Shown here piece by piece: positions 45,617 through 54,482 of a stretch of 64,000 nt of DNA. The notes beneath the pieces are model-generated. The model was not told where the DNA came from. It ran no database searches and saw only the letters and a program-made list of their open reading frames with translations. A program made the position numbers and the translations under genes. The DNA lies in NCBI GenBank assembly GCA_021648265.1, contig JAKITD010000002.1:58208-122207 (forward strand), given 5' to 3'. This stretch comes from Flavobacteriaceae bacterium. GTDB taxonomy: Bacteria; Bacteroidota; Bacteroidia; Flavobacteriales; Flavobacteriaceae. Position 1 is the stretch's first letter. Each line of letters opens with the position of its first letter.

Positions 45617-47515
45617 ATGTACAAAACGTTTTTATTATTTTTTTTTCTATTCACTTCGGTATTTGTATTTTCTCAAAATGAAGAAGGAAAATCTAAAAAA
45701 CAGAAGAAGGAAAAACCCTCAATTACTTTGTATAAAATAGTTTCGGCAAGGTTAGACACCACCTATGTAGATACTTCGTTGACTATTAAAAGAGATTATA
45801 AATTTAATTATTTACGAAAAGATAATTTTGAACTTCAAGAATTTGCAAATATTGGTCAACCCTATAATTTCTTAGCATATAGTTTTGAAAACACAAATTT
45901 AAAACCATTGTTTGCTGCTCAAGCACAGCATTTTAATTATAAAGAAATTGAAGATGTAAACTATTTTCATGTGCCAACTCCCTTAACCGAGTTGTATTAT
46001 AGAACTGCTTTTAAACAAGGACAACAACTGGATGCGTTTTTTACTATAAATACTTCAGAACAGTTTAATTTTTCTGTCTCTTATAGAGGTATTCGGTCTC
46101 TTGGGTCTTACCAACATCAAAGAACTGCAACGAGTGATTTTATGTTTACAACTAATTTTCATTCTAAAAACAAACGTTATAATATAATTACTCACGTTAA
46201 TGCGCAGAGCTTATCAAACGAACAAAACGGTGGACTTACAGACGAATCGGTCTTCTTTTTTCAAAACGGAAATAGCGATTTTAAAGACCGTGGAAGATTG
46301 GATGTGAATTTTGAAGATGCTGAAAATGAACTAAAAGGATTTAGAGTTTATGCAAAACAAGAATACGAACTCATCACCAAAAAAGACAGTACCGATCAAA
46401 ATAGATTAGTTATAGGAAACATTGTGAGTTTTGAAGACAAATCATATTCATATACACAAGACAATCCTTTTGATAACTATGGAGAATCTTATAAAACTTC
46501 GGGATTATGGAAAAAAGTGTATTTAGAAGATTTTAACGTACAAGGATATGCTCGTTTTGAAAACGATTTTATAGGAAATTTAACTGCATTTATTGGTTAT
46601 ACAGATTATAATTACGGTTACGACACCAAATTAATTTTAGACGATGAAGAGATTACAAATCGCTTAAAGGGAAATTTGTTACAAGCAGGTGCTTCCTATA
46701 AAAAAACTTATAAGGGGTTTGAATTATATGGAGATGGTGCCTTTAATATTTCGGGAGATTATAATGCTAATTATTTAACTGCAGGTGCTTCTTATAACAT
46801 TAATAATAAACATAAAGTAAGTGCTGAAATTAAAACACACTCTACCGCACCTAACTTTAATTTCTTACTGTTCCAAAGCGATTACATTAATTATAATTGG
46901 CAAAACGATTTTAATAATGTAAAAACCCAACAATTAAAAGTTGATTTTAATTCCGAAAAAATTGCCAATATATCTATAAATTATACTGGAATTAATGACT
47001 ATGCCTATTTTACAATTAAAGCAAACGATTCTACACCGACGCCGCATCAATATTCAGATCGTGTAGATTATGTAAAAATTAAAGCACAAAAAGAAATCCG
47101 TTATAAAAAATTTGGTTTGGACAATACGTTCTTATTTCAAAAAGCATTGAGTGGAGAAGAAGTGTTAAAACTTCCACAGTTTATTACGAGAAACACTTTG
47201 TATTTTGAAGATCAATGGTTTAAAAAAGCCTTGTTTGCACAAATGGGTGTGTCCTTTAAATACTTTGGTGCCTTTGAAATGAATGCTTACGACTCTGTTT
47301 TAGGAGAATTTTATGTGCAAAACGAAACGGAATTAGGAGGCTATCCACAGTTTGACATCTTCTTTAATGCAAGAGTGCAGCAAATACGTTTTTACTTTAA
47401 ATACGAAAACTTTAATGCTTTGTTTTCTGATACTAATGATTATTTTTCAGCTCCCAATTATCCATATCGCGATGCGGTATTTCGTTTTGGTATTGTTTGG
47501 AATTTCTTTATGTAG
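45617..47515 (+). CDS. Porin_10-type putative outer-membrane porin
   Basis: 632 residues with signal peptide ending near VFSQ (residue 20). After a Lys-rich linker the mature protein is a run of amphipathic beta strands with frequent aromatic residues, such as RAYNFLAYSF-type, YRGIRSLGSYQHQRTA and FGIVWNFFM, the last a membrane-facing final strand with aromatic end. This fits the putative porin (PF14121) family of Bacteroidota. It would form a general outer-membrane barrel. The gene is alone on the plus strand; a hexamer repeat and a -7-like promoter lie upstream. Confidence 0.85.
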   Translation: MYKTFLLFFFLFTSVFVFSQNEEGKSKKQKKEKPSITLYKIVSARLDTTYVDTSLTIKRDYKFNYLRKDNFELQEFANIGQPYNFLAYSFENTNLKPLFAAQAQHFNYKEIEDVNYFHVPTPLTELYYRTAFKQGQQLDAFFTINTSEQFNFSVSYRGIRSLGSYQHQRTATSDFMFTTNFHSKNKRYNIITHVNAQSLSNEQNGGLTDESVFFFQNGNSDFKDRGRLDVNFEDAENELKGFRVYAKQEYELITKKDSTDQNRLVIGNIVSFEDKSYSYTQDNPFDNYGESYKTSGLWKKVYLEDFNVQGYARFENDFIGNLTAFIGYTDYNYGYDTKLILDDEEITNRLKGNLLQAGASYKKTYKGFELYGDGAFNISGDYNANYLTAGASYNINNKHKVSAEIKTHSTAPNFNFLLFQSDYINYNWQNDFNNVKTQQLKVDFNSEKIANISINYTGINDYAYFTIKANDSTPTPHQYSDRVDYVKIKAQKEIRYKKFGLDNTFLFQKALSGEEVLKLPQFITRNTLYFEDQWFKKALFAQMGVSFKYFGAFEMNAYDSVLGEFYVQNETELGGYPQFDIFFNARVQQIRFYFKYENFNALFSDTNDYFSAPNYPYRDAVFRFGIVWNFFM

Positions 47516-47671
47516 CTGGGCTATGCTATTTAGCCTTATAAATTGTTGCGGTATTCTCTTGATTAACATCTACTATTCTTTCATCTTATCGTATCGAGCC
47601 TTTTAGGTGATTTATCTTATGAATAATTATTTTTAATAGCTTTGAGTTTGTTGTGAATTTAAGGTGTAAAA

Positions 47672-47701
47672 AAAACACCTATTAATTTTAATAAGTGTTT
47701 T
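47672..47701. terminator. Bidirectional terminator after the porin gene
   Basis: AAAACACCTATTAA pairs with TTAATAAGTGTTTT with one mismatch. A short flanking T run exists on both strands; it lies between two convergent genes. Confidence 0.7.
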
Positions 47702-47724
47702 ATTAGTTTTTTACTGAAGTAGAA

Positions 47725-48402
47725 TTATTCTAATCTCGCTAAACTCTCCGCAATTTTTTCAGTGTATTTGTCTGCTGCCTTAATAGCATCTTTTGGATTG
47801 GTGATTTTTGTAGTTGCAGCTATTAATAATTGGTCACCATCTTCTCTTTCTAAGTTGTAAACTAACGTTTCTAGTACATACATTTTGTCTGTTGAGGTAT
47901 AGCTACTTCCAGAGCCATAATAATTTCCAAAGGTAGAGTAAGAATAAGGGTGCATATAATAACTATTAAAACCTCCATAATATCCTGGATAAAAAGAGGA
48001 ATAAGGCCCCATCATTCCCATTCCCATATAGTCATTGTAATAGGTGGTTGTAGTGGTTTCTTCGTAATCTTTAAGTACGCTTATACATACTGCATCATAG
48101 CCTTCATAACCAAAAATATCACGAATTAATTTTTGACGTTCTTCAGTCATTTCTTTGTCAGGATCTAGTTTAGGAAAACGTGTAAAACTTTCGGTAGCTT
48201 TATAACCAGCTGCTCTAAATTTGTTTGCAATACTGGTTTCAAAATCAGCACGAATTACAGGATCTGCTGTACGAGCAATAACCAAAATGTTTCTGCCTTT
48301 TAATTCGTTTACATCTTTGCTTTTCCAAACACTTAAAACGTCAACGGTAGTGTTACAGCTAGTTAAAACTAAGGCAATGATTAGGTATGCAATATTTTTC
48401 AT
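47725..48402 (-). CDS. Lipoprotein of unknown function
   Basis: 225 residues with lipobox LTSC (Cys about 16). The body has KGRNILVIARTADPVIRADFE and a GYEGYDAVCISVLKDYEE region resembling DUF4136-like proteins of this group, then a Tyr/Gly/Met-rich loop (about residues 120-165) and a C-terminal helix ending KIAESLARLE. Function unknown. The glycine/tyrosine loop is like that of the DUF4136 lipoprotein at 21496, so the two may be distant relatives. Confidence 0.78.
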   Translation of the reverse strand: MKNIAYLIIALVLTSCNTTVDVLSVWKSKDVNELKGRNILVIARTADPVIRADFETSIANKFRAAGYKATESFTRFPKLDPDKEMTEERQKLIRDIFGYEGYDAVCISVLKDYEETTTTTYYNDYMGMGMMGPYSSFYPGYYGGFNSYYMHPYSYSTFGNYYGSGSSYTSTDKMYVLETLVYNLEREDGDQLLIAATTKITNPKDAIKAADKYTEKIAESLARLE

Positions 48403-48450
48403 ATTAATTTTTGTTGAATTTATTTATTAATTTTTTGGAGCGATATCTTA

Positions 48451-49593
48451 TTACCCTTTTAGTAATCCTCTTGAGATAACTATTTTTTGAATTTCGGAAG
48501 TGCCTTCGTAAATTTGAGTAATTTTAGCATCACGCATTAAACGTTCAACGTGGTATTCTTTTACGTAGCCATTTCCTCCGTGAATCTGAATAGCTTCAAC
48601 AGTAACGTCCATGGCAGTTTGCGAAGCAAATACTTTTGCCATCGCACTACTCATCGTATAATCGTTTCCTTGATCCTTATCCCAAGCTGCTTTATGTACT
48701 AACATTCTTGCGGCTTCAATATTGGTGTGCATATCTGCTAATTTAAAAGCGATTGCTTGATGATTGCAGATTTCTGTTCCGAAGGCTTTACGAACTTTAG
48801 AATAATCTCTTGCTAATTCATAAGCTCCTGCTGCGATTCCTAATGCTTGTGATGCAATTCCAATACGCCCTCCGCCAAGTGTTTTCATAGCGAATGAAAA
48901 TCCAAATCCATCGGCGCCAATTCTATTTTCTTTCGGAACTTTCACATTATTGAACATTAACGAATGTGTGTCACTCCCCCTAATTCCTAATTTATCTTCT
49001 TTTGGTCCCACAACAAAACCATCCCATTCTTTTTCAACTATAAAAGCATTGATTCCGTGGTGACGTTTTTCTTTATCGGTTTGAGCAATTACAATATAAT
49101 AATCTGCAGTGCCTCCATTAGTAATCCAGTTTTTGGTTCCGTTTAAAAGGTAATGACCCCCTTTGTCAATTGCAGTTGTTTTTTGTGAGGTTGCATCAGA
49201 TCCAGCTTCCGGTTCACTCAAACAAAAAGCACCTAATTTTTCACCCGTTGCTAACTTGGTTAAGTATTTTTGTTTTTGTTCTTCGTTGGCGTATTTTTCA
49301 ATCCCGTAGCAAACTAATGAGTTGTTTACCGACATTACCACACTAGCTGAAGCATCAATTTTTGAAATTTCTTCCATTGCCAATGAATACGAAAGTGTGT
49401 CCATTCCGCCACCGCCATATTTTGGATCGACCATCATTCCTAAAAATCCCATTTCGCCCATCATTTTTATTTGTTCGGTTGGAAATTTTTGTTGATTGTC
49501 ACGTTCTATAACGCCAGGAAGTAATTCATTTTTTGCAAAATCACGAGCTGCGTCGCGAATCATTATGTGTTCTTCGGTAAGTGAGAAATCCAT
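48451..49593 (-). CDS. Acyl-CoA dehydrogenase
   Basis: 380 residues, the standard length. The FAD-dependent acyl-CoA dehydrogenase motifs are clear: CLSEPEAGSDA, LGIRGSDTHSL, and the C-terminal QIYEGTSEIQ with the catalytic Glu. It oxidises acyl-CoA to enoyl-CoA in fatty-acid or branched-chain amino-acid breakdown; short-chain/butyryl-like members are closest in look, but chain length is not decided. Single gene. Confidence 0.94.
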   Translation of the reverse strand: MDFSLTEEHIMIRDAARDFAKNELLPGVIERDNQQKFPTEQIKMMGEMGFLGMMVDPKYGGGGMDTLSYSLAMEEISKIDASASVVMSVNNSLVCYGIEKYANEEQKQKYLTKLATGEKLGAFCLSEPEAGSDATSQKTTAIDKGGHYLLNGTKNWITNGGTADYYIVIAQTDKEKRHHGINAFIVEKEWDGFVVGPKEDKLGIRGSDTHSLMFNNVKVPKENRIGADGFGFSFAMKTLGGGRIGIASQALGIAAGAYELARDYSKVRKAFGTEICNHQAIAFKLADMHTNIEAARMLVHKAAWDKDQGNDYTMSSAMAKVFASQTAMDVTVEAIQIHGGNGYVKEYHVERLMRDAKITQIYEGTSEIQKIVISRGLLKG

Positions 49594-49803
49594 TGAAAAC
49601 GGTATTAAATATGTGTTTTAAAAAGAAGACAAAGATACCTTTTTAATATCCAAATTCCAAAGTAACAAATTTCAAATTTTAAGGATTTTAATTTCAATAT
49701 TTCAAAAAAAAAGAATAACCCAACTTGTTTTGGAATTTGACGCTTTATTTTTGGAATTTATTTTTAGGTTTTAGTATCTTTATTTTTTGAAACATATCTT
49801 TTT

Positions 49804-50868
49804 TTGAAACAAAACAATTACCATATTTTAGGAGTAATGAGTGGAACTTCCCTTGACGGAATCGATCTTGCTGAAGTGCGCTTTACGGTTTCAGAAAAAG
49901 ACGTGTGGAGTTTTGAAATTGCTATCGCTGAAACCATTGCCTATTCCACAGTTTGGAAGAATAGTTTACAAGAAGCTCTTTCGTATTCTGAAGAAAAAAT
50001 GAAGGGTTTCAATATTCAATATACCGAGTTTTTGGGGGAAGTGATTTCTAGTTTTATTGAAAAACATCAGCTAAAAAACATTGATGCAGTTTGCAGCCAC
50101 GGACATACCATTTGGCATCAACCCGAAAATGAATTGACATTTCAAATTGGAAATCTTCCTGAAATTGCATCCATAATAAATCAAAAAGTAATCTGTGATT
50201 TTAGAGTGCAAGATGTTGCTCTGGGCGGAAATGGAGCACCTTTAGTTCCTATTGGTGATCGATTACTTTTTAATGAATATGATTACTGTTTAAATTTAGG
50301 TGGATTTGCAAATATCTCATTTGAATTGGAAGGAAAAAGAATTGCTTATGATATTTCACCAGTAAACATTGTTCTAAATGCTTTAACAGAAAAACTGGGT
50401 TTTCCGTTTGATGATGGAGGTAAATTTGCATCAAACGGAATAGTAAATAACAACTTGTTTCAGGAATTAAATGCTTTAAAATATTATTGTGAAAACCCGC
50501 CAAAATCTTTAGGGTTGGAATGGGTCCAGGAATATATGTCTCCATTAATAGAAGCTTCGGAAATTTCAATACTAGATAAAATTGCTACGGTTACGGAACA
50601 TGTTGCGTTTCAGTTAGCAAATAATTTTGAAGAATATTCTTCAGTTTTAGTAACGGGTGGAGGCACTTTTAATTCTTATTTACTTCAACGAATTCAGTTT
50701 TATAAAAAATTAGATTTGAAAGTTCCTTCAGAAAAATTAATAGAATTTAAAGAAGCATTAATTTTTGGATTATTAGGAGTTTTAAAACTAAGAAATGAAA
50801 TAAATTGCTTGTCAAGTGTTACAGGCGCAGACAAAGATCATTGTGCAGGATTCGTATTTGAGCAGTAA
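49804..50868 (+). CDS. anmK: Anhydro-N-acetylmuramic acid kinase
   Basis: 354 residues starting at TTG, with no ATG before the conserved start ILGVMSGTSLDGID. Other ASKHA-fold motifs: CSHGHTIWH, DFRVQDVALGGNGAPLVP and the VLVTGGGTFN region. It phosphorylates and opens anhydroMurNAc during cell-wall recycling. Divergent from the acyl-CoA dehydrogenase gene. Confidence 0.93.
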   Translation: MKQNNYHILGVMSGTSLDGIDLAEVRFTVSEKDVWSFEIAIAETIAYSTVWKNSLQEALSYSEEKMKGFNIQYTEFLGEVISSFIEKHQLKNIDAVCSHGHTIWHQPENELTFQIGNLPEIASIINQKVICDFRVQDVALGGNGAPLVPIGDRLLFNEYDYCLNLGGFANISFELEGKRIAYDISPVNIVLNALTEKLGFPFDDGGKFASNGIVNNNLFQELNALKYYCENPPKSLGLEWVQEYMSPLIEASEISILDKIATVTEHVAFQLANNFEEYSSVLVTGGGTFNSYLLQRIQFYKKLDLKVPSEKLIEFKEALIFGLLGVLKLRNEINCLSSVTGADKDHCAGFVFEQ

Positions 50869-50972
50869 AAACCTAATTAAATTTGTTTAATAAATACACC
50901 GTGATAAATTTTAGCATACAATAAAATTACCTACATTTAATCCGTGAAAAAATTATTAAAAAAATATCTTTT

Positions 50973-52355
50973 ATGACTTCTATTATTATATTAATTTTTG
51001 TTATTGGTTACCTTTCAATAACCTTAGAACATCCCCTAAAATTAGATAAAACCGTTCCAGCTTTAATTATGGCTGCATTAATTTGGGCAGTCCTTGCTAT
51101 TGGGTTTCATGCAGGTTGGTTTAATGTAATTGATACCCATGAAAATGTATTTAATTTTTTAACAGGAGGTGAAGAAGCATCTCATGGGTTTGATAATACC
51201 CTGTTACATCACCTTGGTAAAACTGCCGAGATAATAATCTTCCTTATTGGAGCGATGACTATTGTAGAAATAATTGATTTGCATAGAGGTTTTGAAATAT
51301 TAAAAGCAGCAGTTAAAACAAAAAGCAAGAAAAAATTATTATGGATTATTGGTATTTTGGCATTTATATTATCTGCAATTATTGATAATTTAACTGCAAC
51401 CATTGTATTGATTACATTATTACGGAAATTAATAAATAACAAAGAAGAACGTCTTTGGTTTGTGGCAATGGCAGTGATAGCTGCCAACGCTGGTGGTGCT
51501 TGGTCACCAATAGGTGATGTTACAACGACCATGCTTTGGATTGCTAATAATGTTACCGCATTGGGATTAATAGAGTTTGTAATTTTACCTTCTATTGTAT
51601 GCTTTCTAGTTCCGTTTTTTATAGCTAGTAAATTAAAAGTATTCAAGGGCGAAATTACTGTAGATTCATCAAGTGATGAAGTTTCCGAAAAATTATTAAG
51701 CAGTAAAACCATGTTGTTTTTAGGATTAGGAATGATTGTTTTTGTTCCGATTTTTAAAACTGTCACTCACTTACCTCCGTATATAGGAATGATGTTTGCC
51801 TTAGGTATTGTTTGGTTGGTTTCAGAATATATTCATCCAGAAGAAGATTTTAACGCAGAAAGGAAACATTTATATTCTGTTCATAAGGCACTTTCGAGAA
51901 TTGAAATTTCAAGTATTTTATTTTTCTTAGGAATTTTAATGGCAGTGGCTGGATTAGAATCTCTCGTGTATGGAGTTTCGCAAAACGGAGATCCAGTTGG
52001 AACTTTACGTTATGTTGCTGAGATTCTACAAGATGCAATTCCTAATCAAGATGTTGTAGTTATTTTCTTAGGAATATTGTCTGCAATTATTGACAATGTG
52101 CCACTTGTTGCAGCTTCTATGGGAATGTACGACTCTCCCACAGATTCTGTACTTTGGCATTTTATAGCTTATTCTGCAGGAACAGGGGGAAGTATGTTAA
52201 TCATTGGGTCGGCTGCAGGTGTTGCTGCAATGGGAATGGAAAAGATAGATTTTATCTGGTATCTTAAAAAGATTACTTGGTTAGCATTCCTAGGTTTTAT
52301 TGCTGGAGCTGCAGTTTTTATACTTTTTGAAAGAGTGTTATTTCCACACGTATAA
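50973..52355 (+). CDS. nhaD: NhaD-type sodium:proton antiporter
   Basis: 460-residue inner-membrane protein with about 12 helices. Two related half-motifs AIIDNLTATIVLITLL and AIIDNVPLVAAS mark the ArsB/NhaD ion-transporter superfamily; the motif NAGGAWSPIGDVTTTMLW is typical of NhaD. It exchanges sodium or lithium for protons, fitting a marine or salt-tolerant organism. Precedes the TonB-energy genes by about 50 bases. Confidence 0.9.
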   Translation: MTSIIILIFVIGYLSITLEHPLKLDKTVPALIMAALIWAVLAIGFHAGWFNVIDTHENVFNFLTGGEEASHGFDNTLLHHLGKTAEIIIFLIGAMTIVEIIDLHRGFEILKAAVKTKSKKKLLWIIGILAFILSAIIDNLTATIVLITLLRKLINNKEERLWFVAMAVIAANAGGAWSPIGDVTTTMLWIANNVTALGLIEFVILPSIVCFLVPFFIASKLKVFKGEITVDSSSDEVSEKLLSSKTMLFLGLGMIVFVPIFKTVTHLPPYIGMMFALGIVWLVSEYIHPEEDFNAERKHLYSVHKALSRIEISSILFFLGILMAVAGLESLVYGVSQNGDPVGTLRYVAEILQDAIPNQDVVVIFLGILSAIIDNVPLVAASMGMYDSPTDSVLWHFIAYSAGTGGSMLIIGSAAGVAAMGMEKIDFIWYLKKITWLAFLGFIAGAAVFILFERVLFPHV

Positions 52356-52402
52356 CAATTTCTGAAACACATTTTCGTTATTCAATTTAAACTTATTATT
52401 AA

Positions 52403-53101
52403 ATGATTAATATGTTAATTCAAGACGCCTCTGAAACGGCTGAAAATCTGGAGCCTATAGTTGAAGAAAAAACACTTTCCATCATGCAATTGCTAATGGA
52501 TGGTGGTCCCGCAGGGCAAATTATAATTGGAGTACTCTTTGTGCTACTATTTGTTGCAGTTTATATTTATTTTGAACGGCTTTTTGCTATCAAATCTGCA
52601 ACTGAATATGATACTACTTTTATGAATCAGATAAAAGATCACATCAGTGGAGGAAATTTACAGGCTGCAAAAGGCTTATGTGCTCAAAAAAATACGCCTG
52701 TTGCTAGATTAACTGAAAAAGGAATCTCCAGAATCGGAAGCCCTTTGGAAGACATTAATACTGCAATCGAAAACGCTGGAAAATTAGAAGTTTATAAACT
52801 TGAAAAGAACGTGAGTGTTCTCGCAACTATCGCTGGAGCGGCTCCTATGATTGGTTTCTTAGGCACTGTAATCGGAATGGTTTTAGCATTCCATACCTTA
52901 GCCTCTAGTAGTGGTCAAGCCGAAATGGGAACCTTAGCACAAGGAATTTACACAGCAATGACAACTACAGTTGCAGGATTAATTGTTGGTATTATTGCTT
53001 TTATGGGTTACAATCATTTGGTAGTAAAAACCGATAAAGTAGTGCATCAAATGGAAGCAACTGCGGTTGATTTTTTAGATCTTTTAAACGAACCTGCTTA
53101 A
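52403..53101 (+). CDS. exbB: ExbB/TolQ-type proton channel
   Basis: 232 residues with three membrane helices. The long helix with GAAPMIGFLGTVIGMVLAF and the AMTTTVAGLIVGIIAF helix are diagnostic of the MotA/TolQ/ExbB family. With ExbD it uses the proton gradient to energise outer-membrane transport. Its stop overlaps the start of exbD by one base. Confidence 0.92.
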   Translation: MINMLIQDASETAENLEPIVEEKTLSIMQLLMDGGPAGQIIIGVLFVLLFVAVYIYFERLFAIKSATEYDTTFMNQIKDHISGGNLQAAKGLCAQKNTPVARLTEKGISRIGSPLEDINTAIENAGKLEVYKLEKNVSVLATIAGAAPMIGFLGTVIGMVLAFHTLASSSGQAEMGTLAQGIYTAMTTTVAGLIVGIIAFMGYNHLVVKTDKVVHQMEATAVDFLDLLNEPA

Positions 53102-53493
53102 TGAATTTAAGAGGAAGAAATAAAGTAAGTGCCGAGTTTAGTATGAGCTCTATGACGGACATTGTATTCTTGTTATTGGTGTTTTTTATGCTAACATCGC
53201 CTACAATCACACCAGATGCTTTGGATTTAATTCTTCCAAAAGCAAAAGGAAAATCGACCCATAAGCAAAACGCTTCGGTTAGTATTACCAAAGACGGAGC
53301 TTACTATGTAAATAAAGAACGAGTAAGCGAACAAAATATAGAAACTGAATTAAGAAAAGTTTTTGCAGGAGAAGAAAAACCAACCTTAATATTAAGAGCA
53401 GAAGAAGGAGTGCCTATTGAAGACGCTGTGTTCGTGATGGATATCGCCAATAAAAACAGTTACAAAGTGGTGTTGGCTGTACGACCGAATTAG
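53101..53493 (+). CDS. exbD: ExbD/TolR-type biopolymer transport protein
   Basis: 130 residues, with one N-terminal membrane helix (about 18-36) that holds the key aspartate in SSMTDIVFLLLVFFML, followed by a periplasmic domain. Works with ExbB. The stop is about 100 bases before the next gene; the spacer is of repeat-like sequence. Confidence 0.92.
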   Translation: MNLRGRNKVSAEFSMSSMTDIVFLLLVFFMLTSPTITPDALDLILPKAKGKSTHKQNASVSITKDGAYYVNKERVSEQNIETELRKVFAGEEKPTLILRAEEGVPIEDAVFVMDIANKNSYKVVLAVRPN

Positions 53494-53590
53494 TTCAGTT
53501 TTCAGTAAATCAGTACACAGTCGTCAGTAAGTTCTTAGAAAAATTTTGCACTTAGTGCCTTTGCGAGAAAAAAAGCTTAACGAGAATCCA

Positions 53591-54421
53591 ATGAGCATTC
53601 TAAACACAAAACATAAAAAAAAGAGTATGGCAATCACGGTCGTAGTACACGTGATCATTCTTATTTTGTTATTTTATGTAGGCTTTTCCTATTTAGATCC
53701 TCCACCAGAAAACGGAATCGCAGTCAATTTTGGAACGATGGATACTGGTAGCGAAAAAGTACAACCCACCGAAAAAATTAAAACCGCTCCAAAACCTACA
53801 GAAACAAAACCGGTGGTTCAACAAAAAACAGAAATCAAAGAAGAAGTAGTTACTCAAGATACCGAAGATGCTCCCGTCATTAAAAAGGAAAAGAAAAAAG
53901 AAGTAGTCAAAGAGGTAGTAAAAGAAATTCCAAAAGAAGAACCCAAAAAAGAAGTAAAGAAAAAACCAGACCCAAAACCAGATAAATCGACTACCGATGC
54001 ACTTTCTAGTTTAATCAACGGACCAAAAAACGATGGTAAAGCAGAAGGAGGAGAAGGAGACGACAAAACAGGAGGTGATAAAGGATATCCAAACGGAGAT
54101 CCAAATGCCAAAAGTTACTACGGTAACGGAAAAGGATTGGATGGTGACGGGAATTATTTATTAGGTGGACGTAAAGCCTTAAATAAAAAGAAATTTGTAC
54201 AAGATTGCAACGAAGCAGGAACCGTTGTGGTAAGTATAGAAGTAGATCGCACCGGGAAAGTAATTTCTGCTACACCTGGAGTTCGTGGAACGACCAACAA
54301 CTCCAAATGTCTTTTAGAACCTGCAAAAAGAGCCGCTCTGGCTACCAAATTTAACAAAGACGATAAAGCCCCGAGCAAACAAATAGGTAAAATTATTTAC
54401 CGTTTTAGTTTGTCTGAGTAG
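53591..54421 (+). CDS. TonB-like energy transducer
   Basis: 276 residues from the ATG at 53591. An in-frame TTG at 53546 would add 15 residues derived from intergenic sequence. One N-terminal membrane helix (about 14-34), a long Lys/Glu/Pro-rich linker (about 60-150), a Gly-rich part, and a C-terminal domain (about 200-276) with TVVVSIEVDRTGKVISATPG, the typical TonB C-terminal opening. It probably links the ExbBD motor to TonB-dependent receptors or gliding/T9SS-type systems. Last gene of the nhaD-exbB-exbD-tonB run. Confidence 0.85.
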   Translation: MSILNTKHKKKSMAITVVVHVIILILLFYVGFSYLDPPPENGIAVNFGTMDTGSEKVQPTEKIKTAPKPTETKPVVQQKTEIKEEVVTQDTEDAPVIKKEKKKEVVKEVVKEIPKEEPKKEVKKKPDPKPDKSTTDALSSLINGPKNDGKAEGGEGDDKTGGDKGYPNGDPNAKSYYGNGKGLDGDGNYLLGGRKALNKKKFVQDCNEAGTVVVSIEVDRTGKVISATPGVRGTTNNSKCLLEPAKRAALATKFNKDDKAPSKQIGKIIYRFSLSE

Positions 54422-54482
54422 TTAAATGTTTAATTAAATTATCTTACTTTTTTCAATACCTTTATAACATAAAATAAATCCT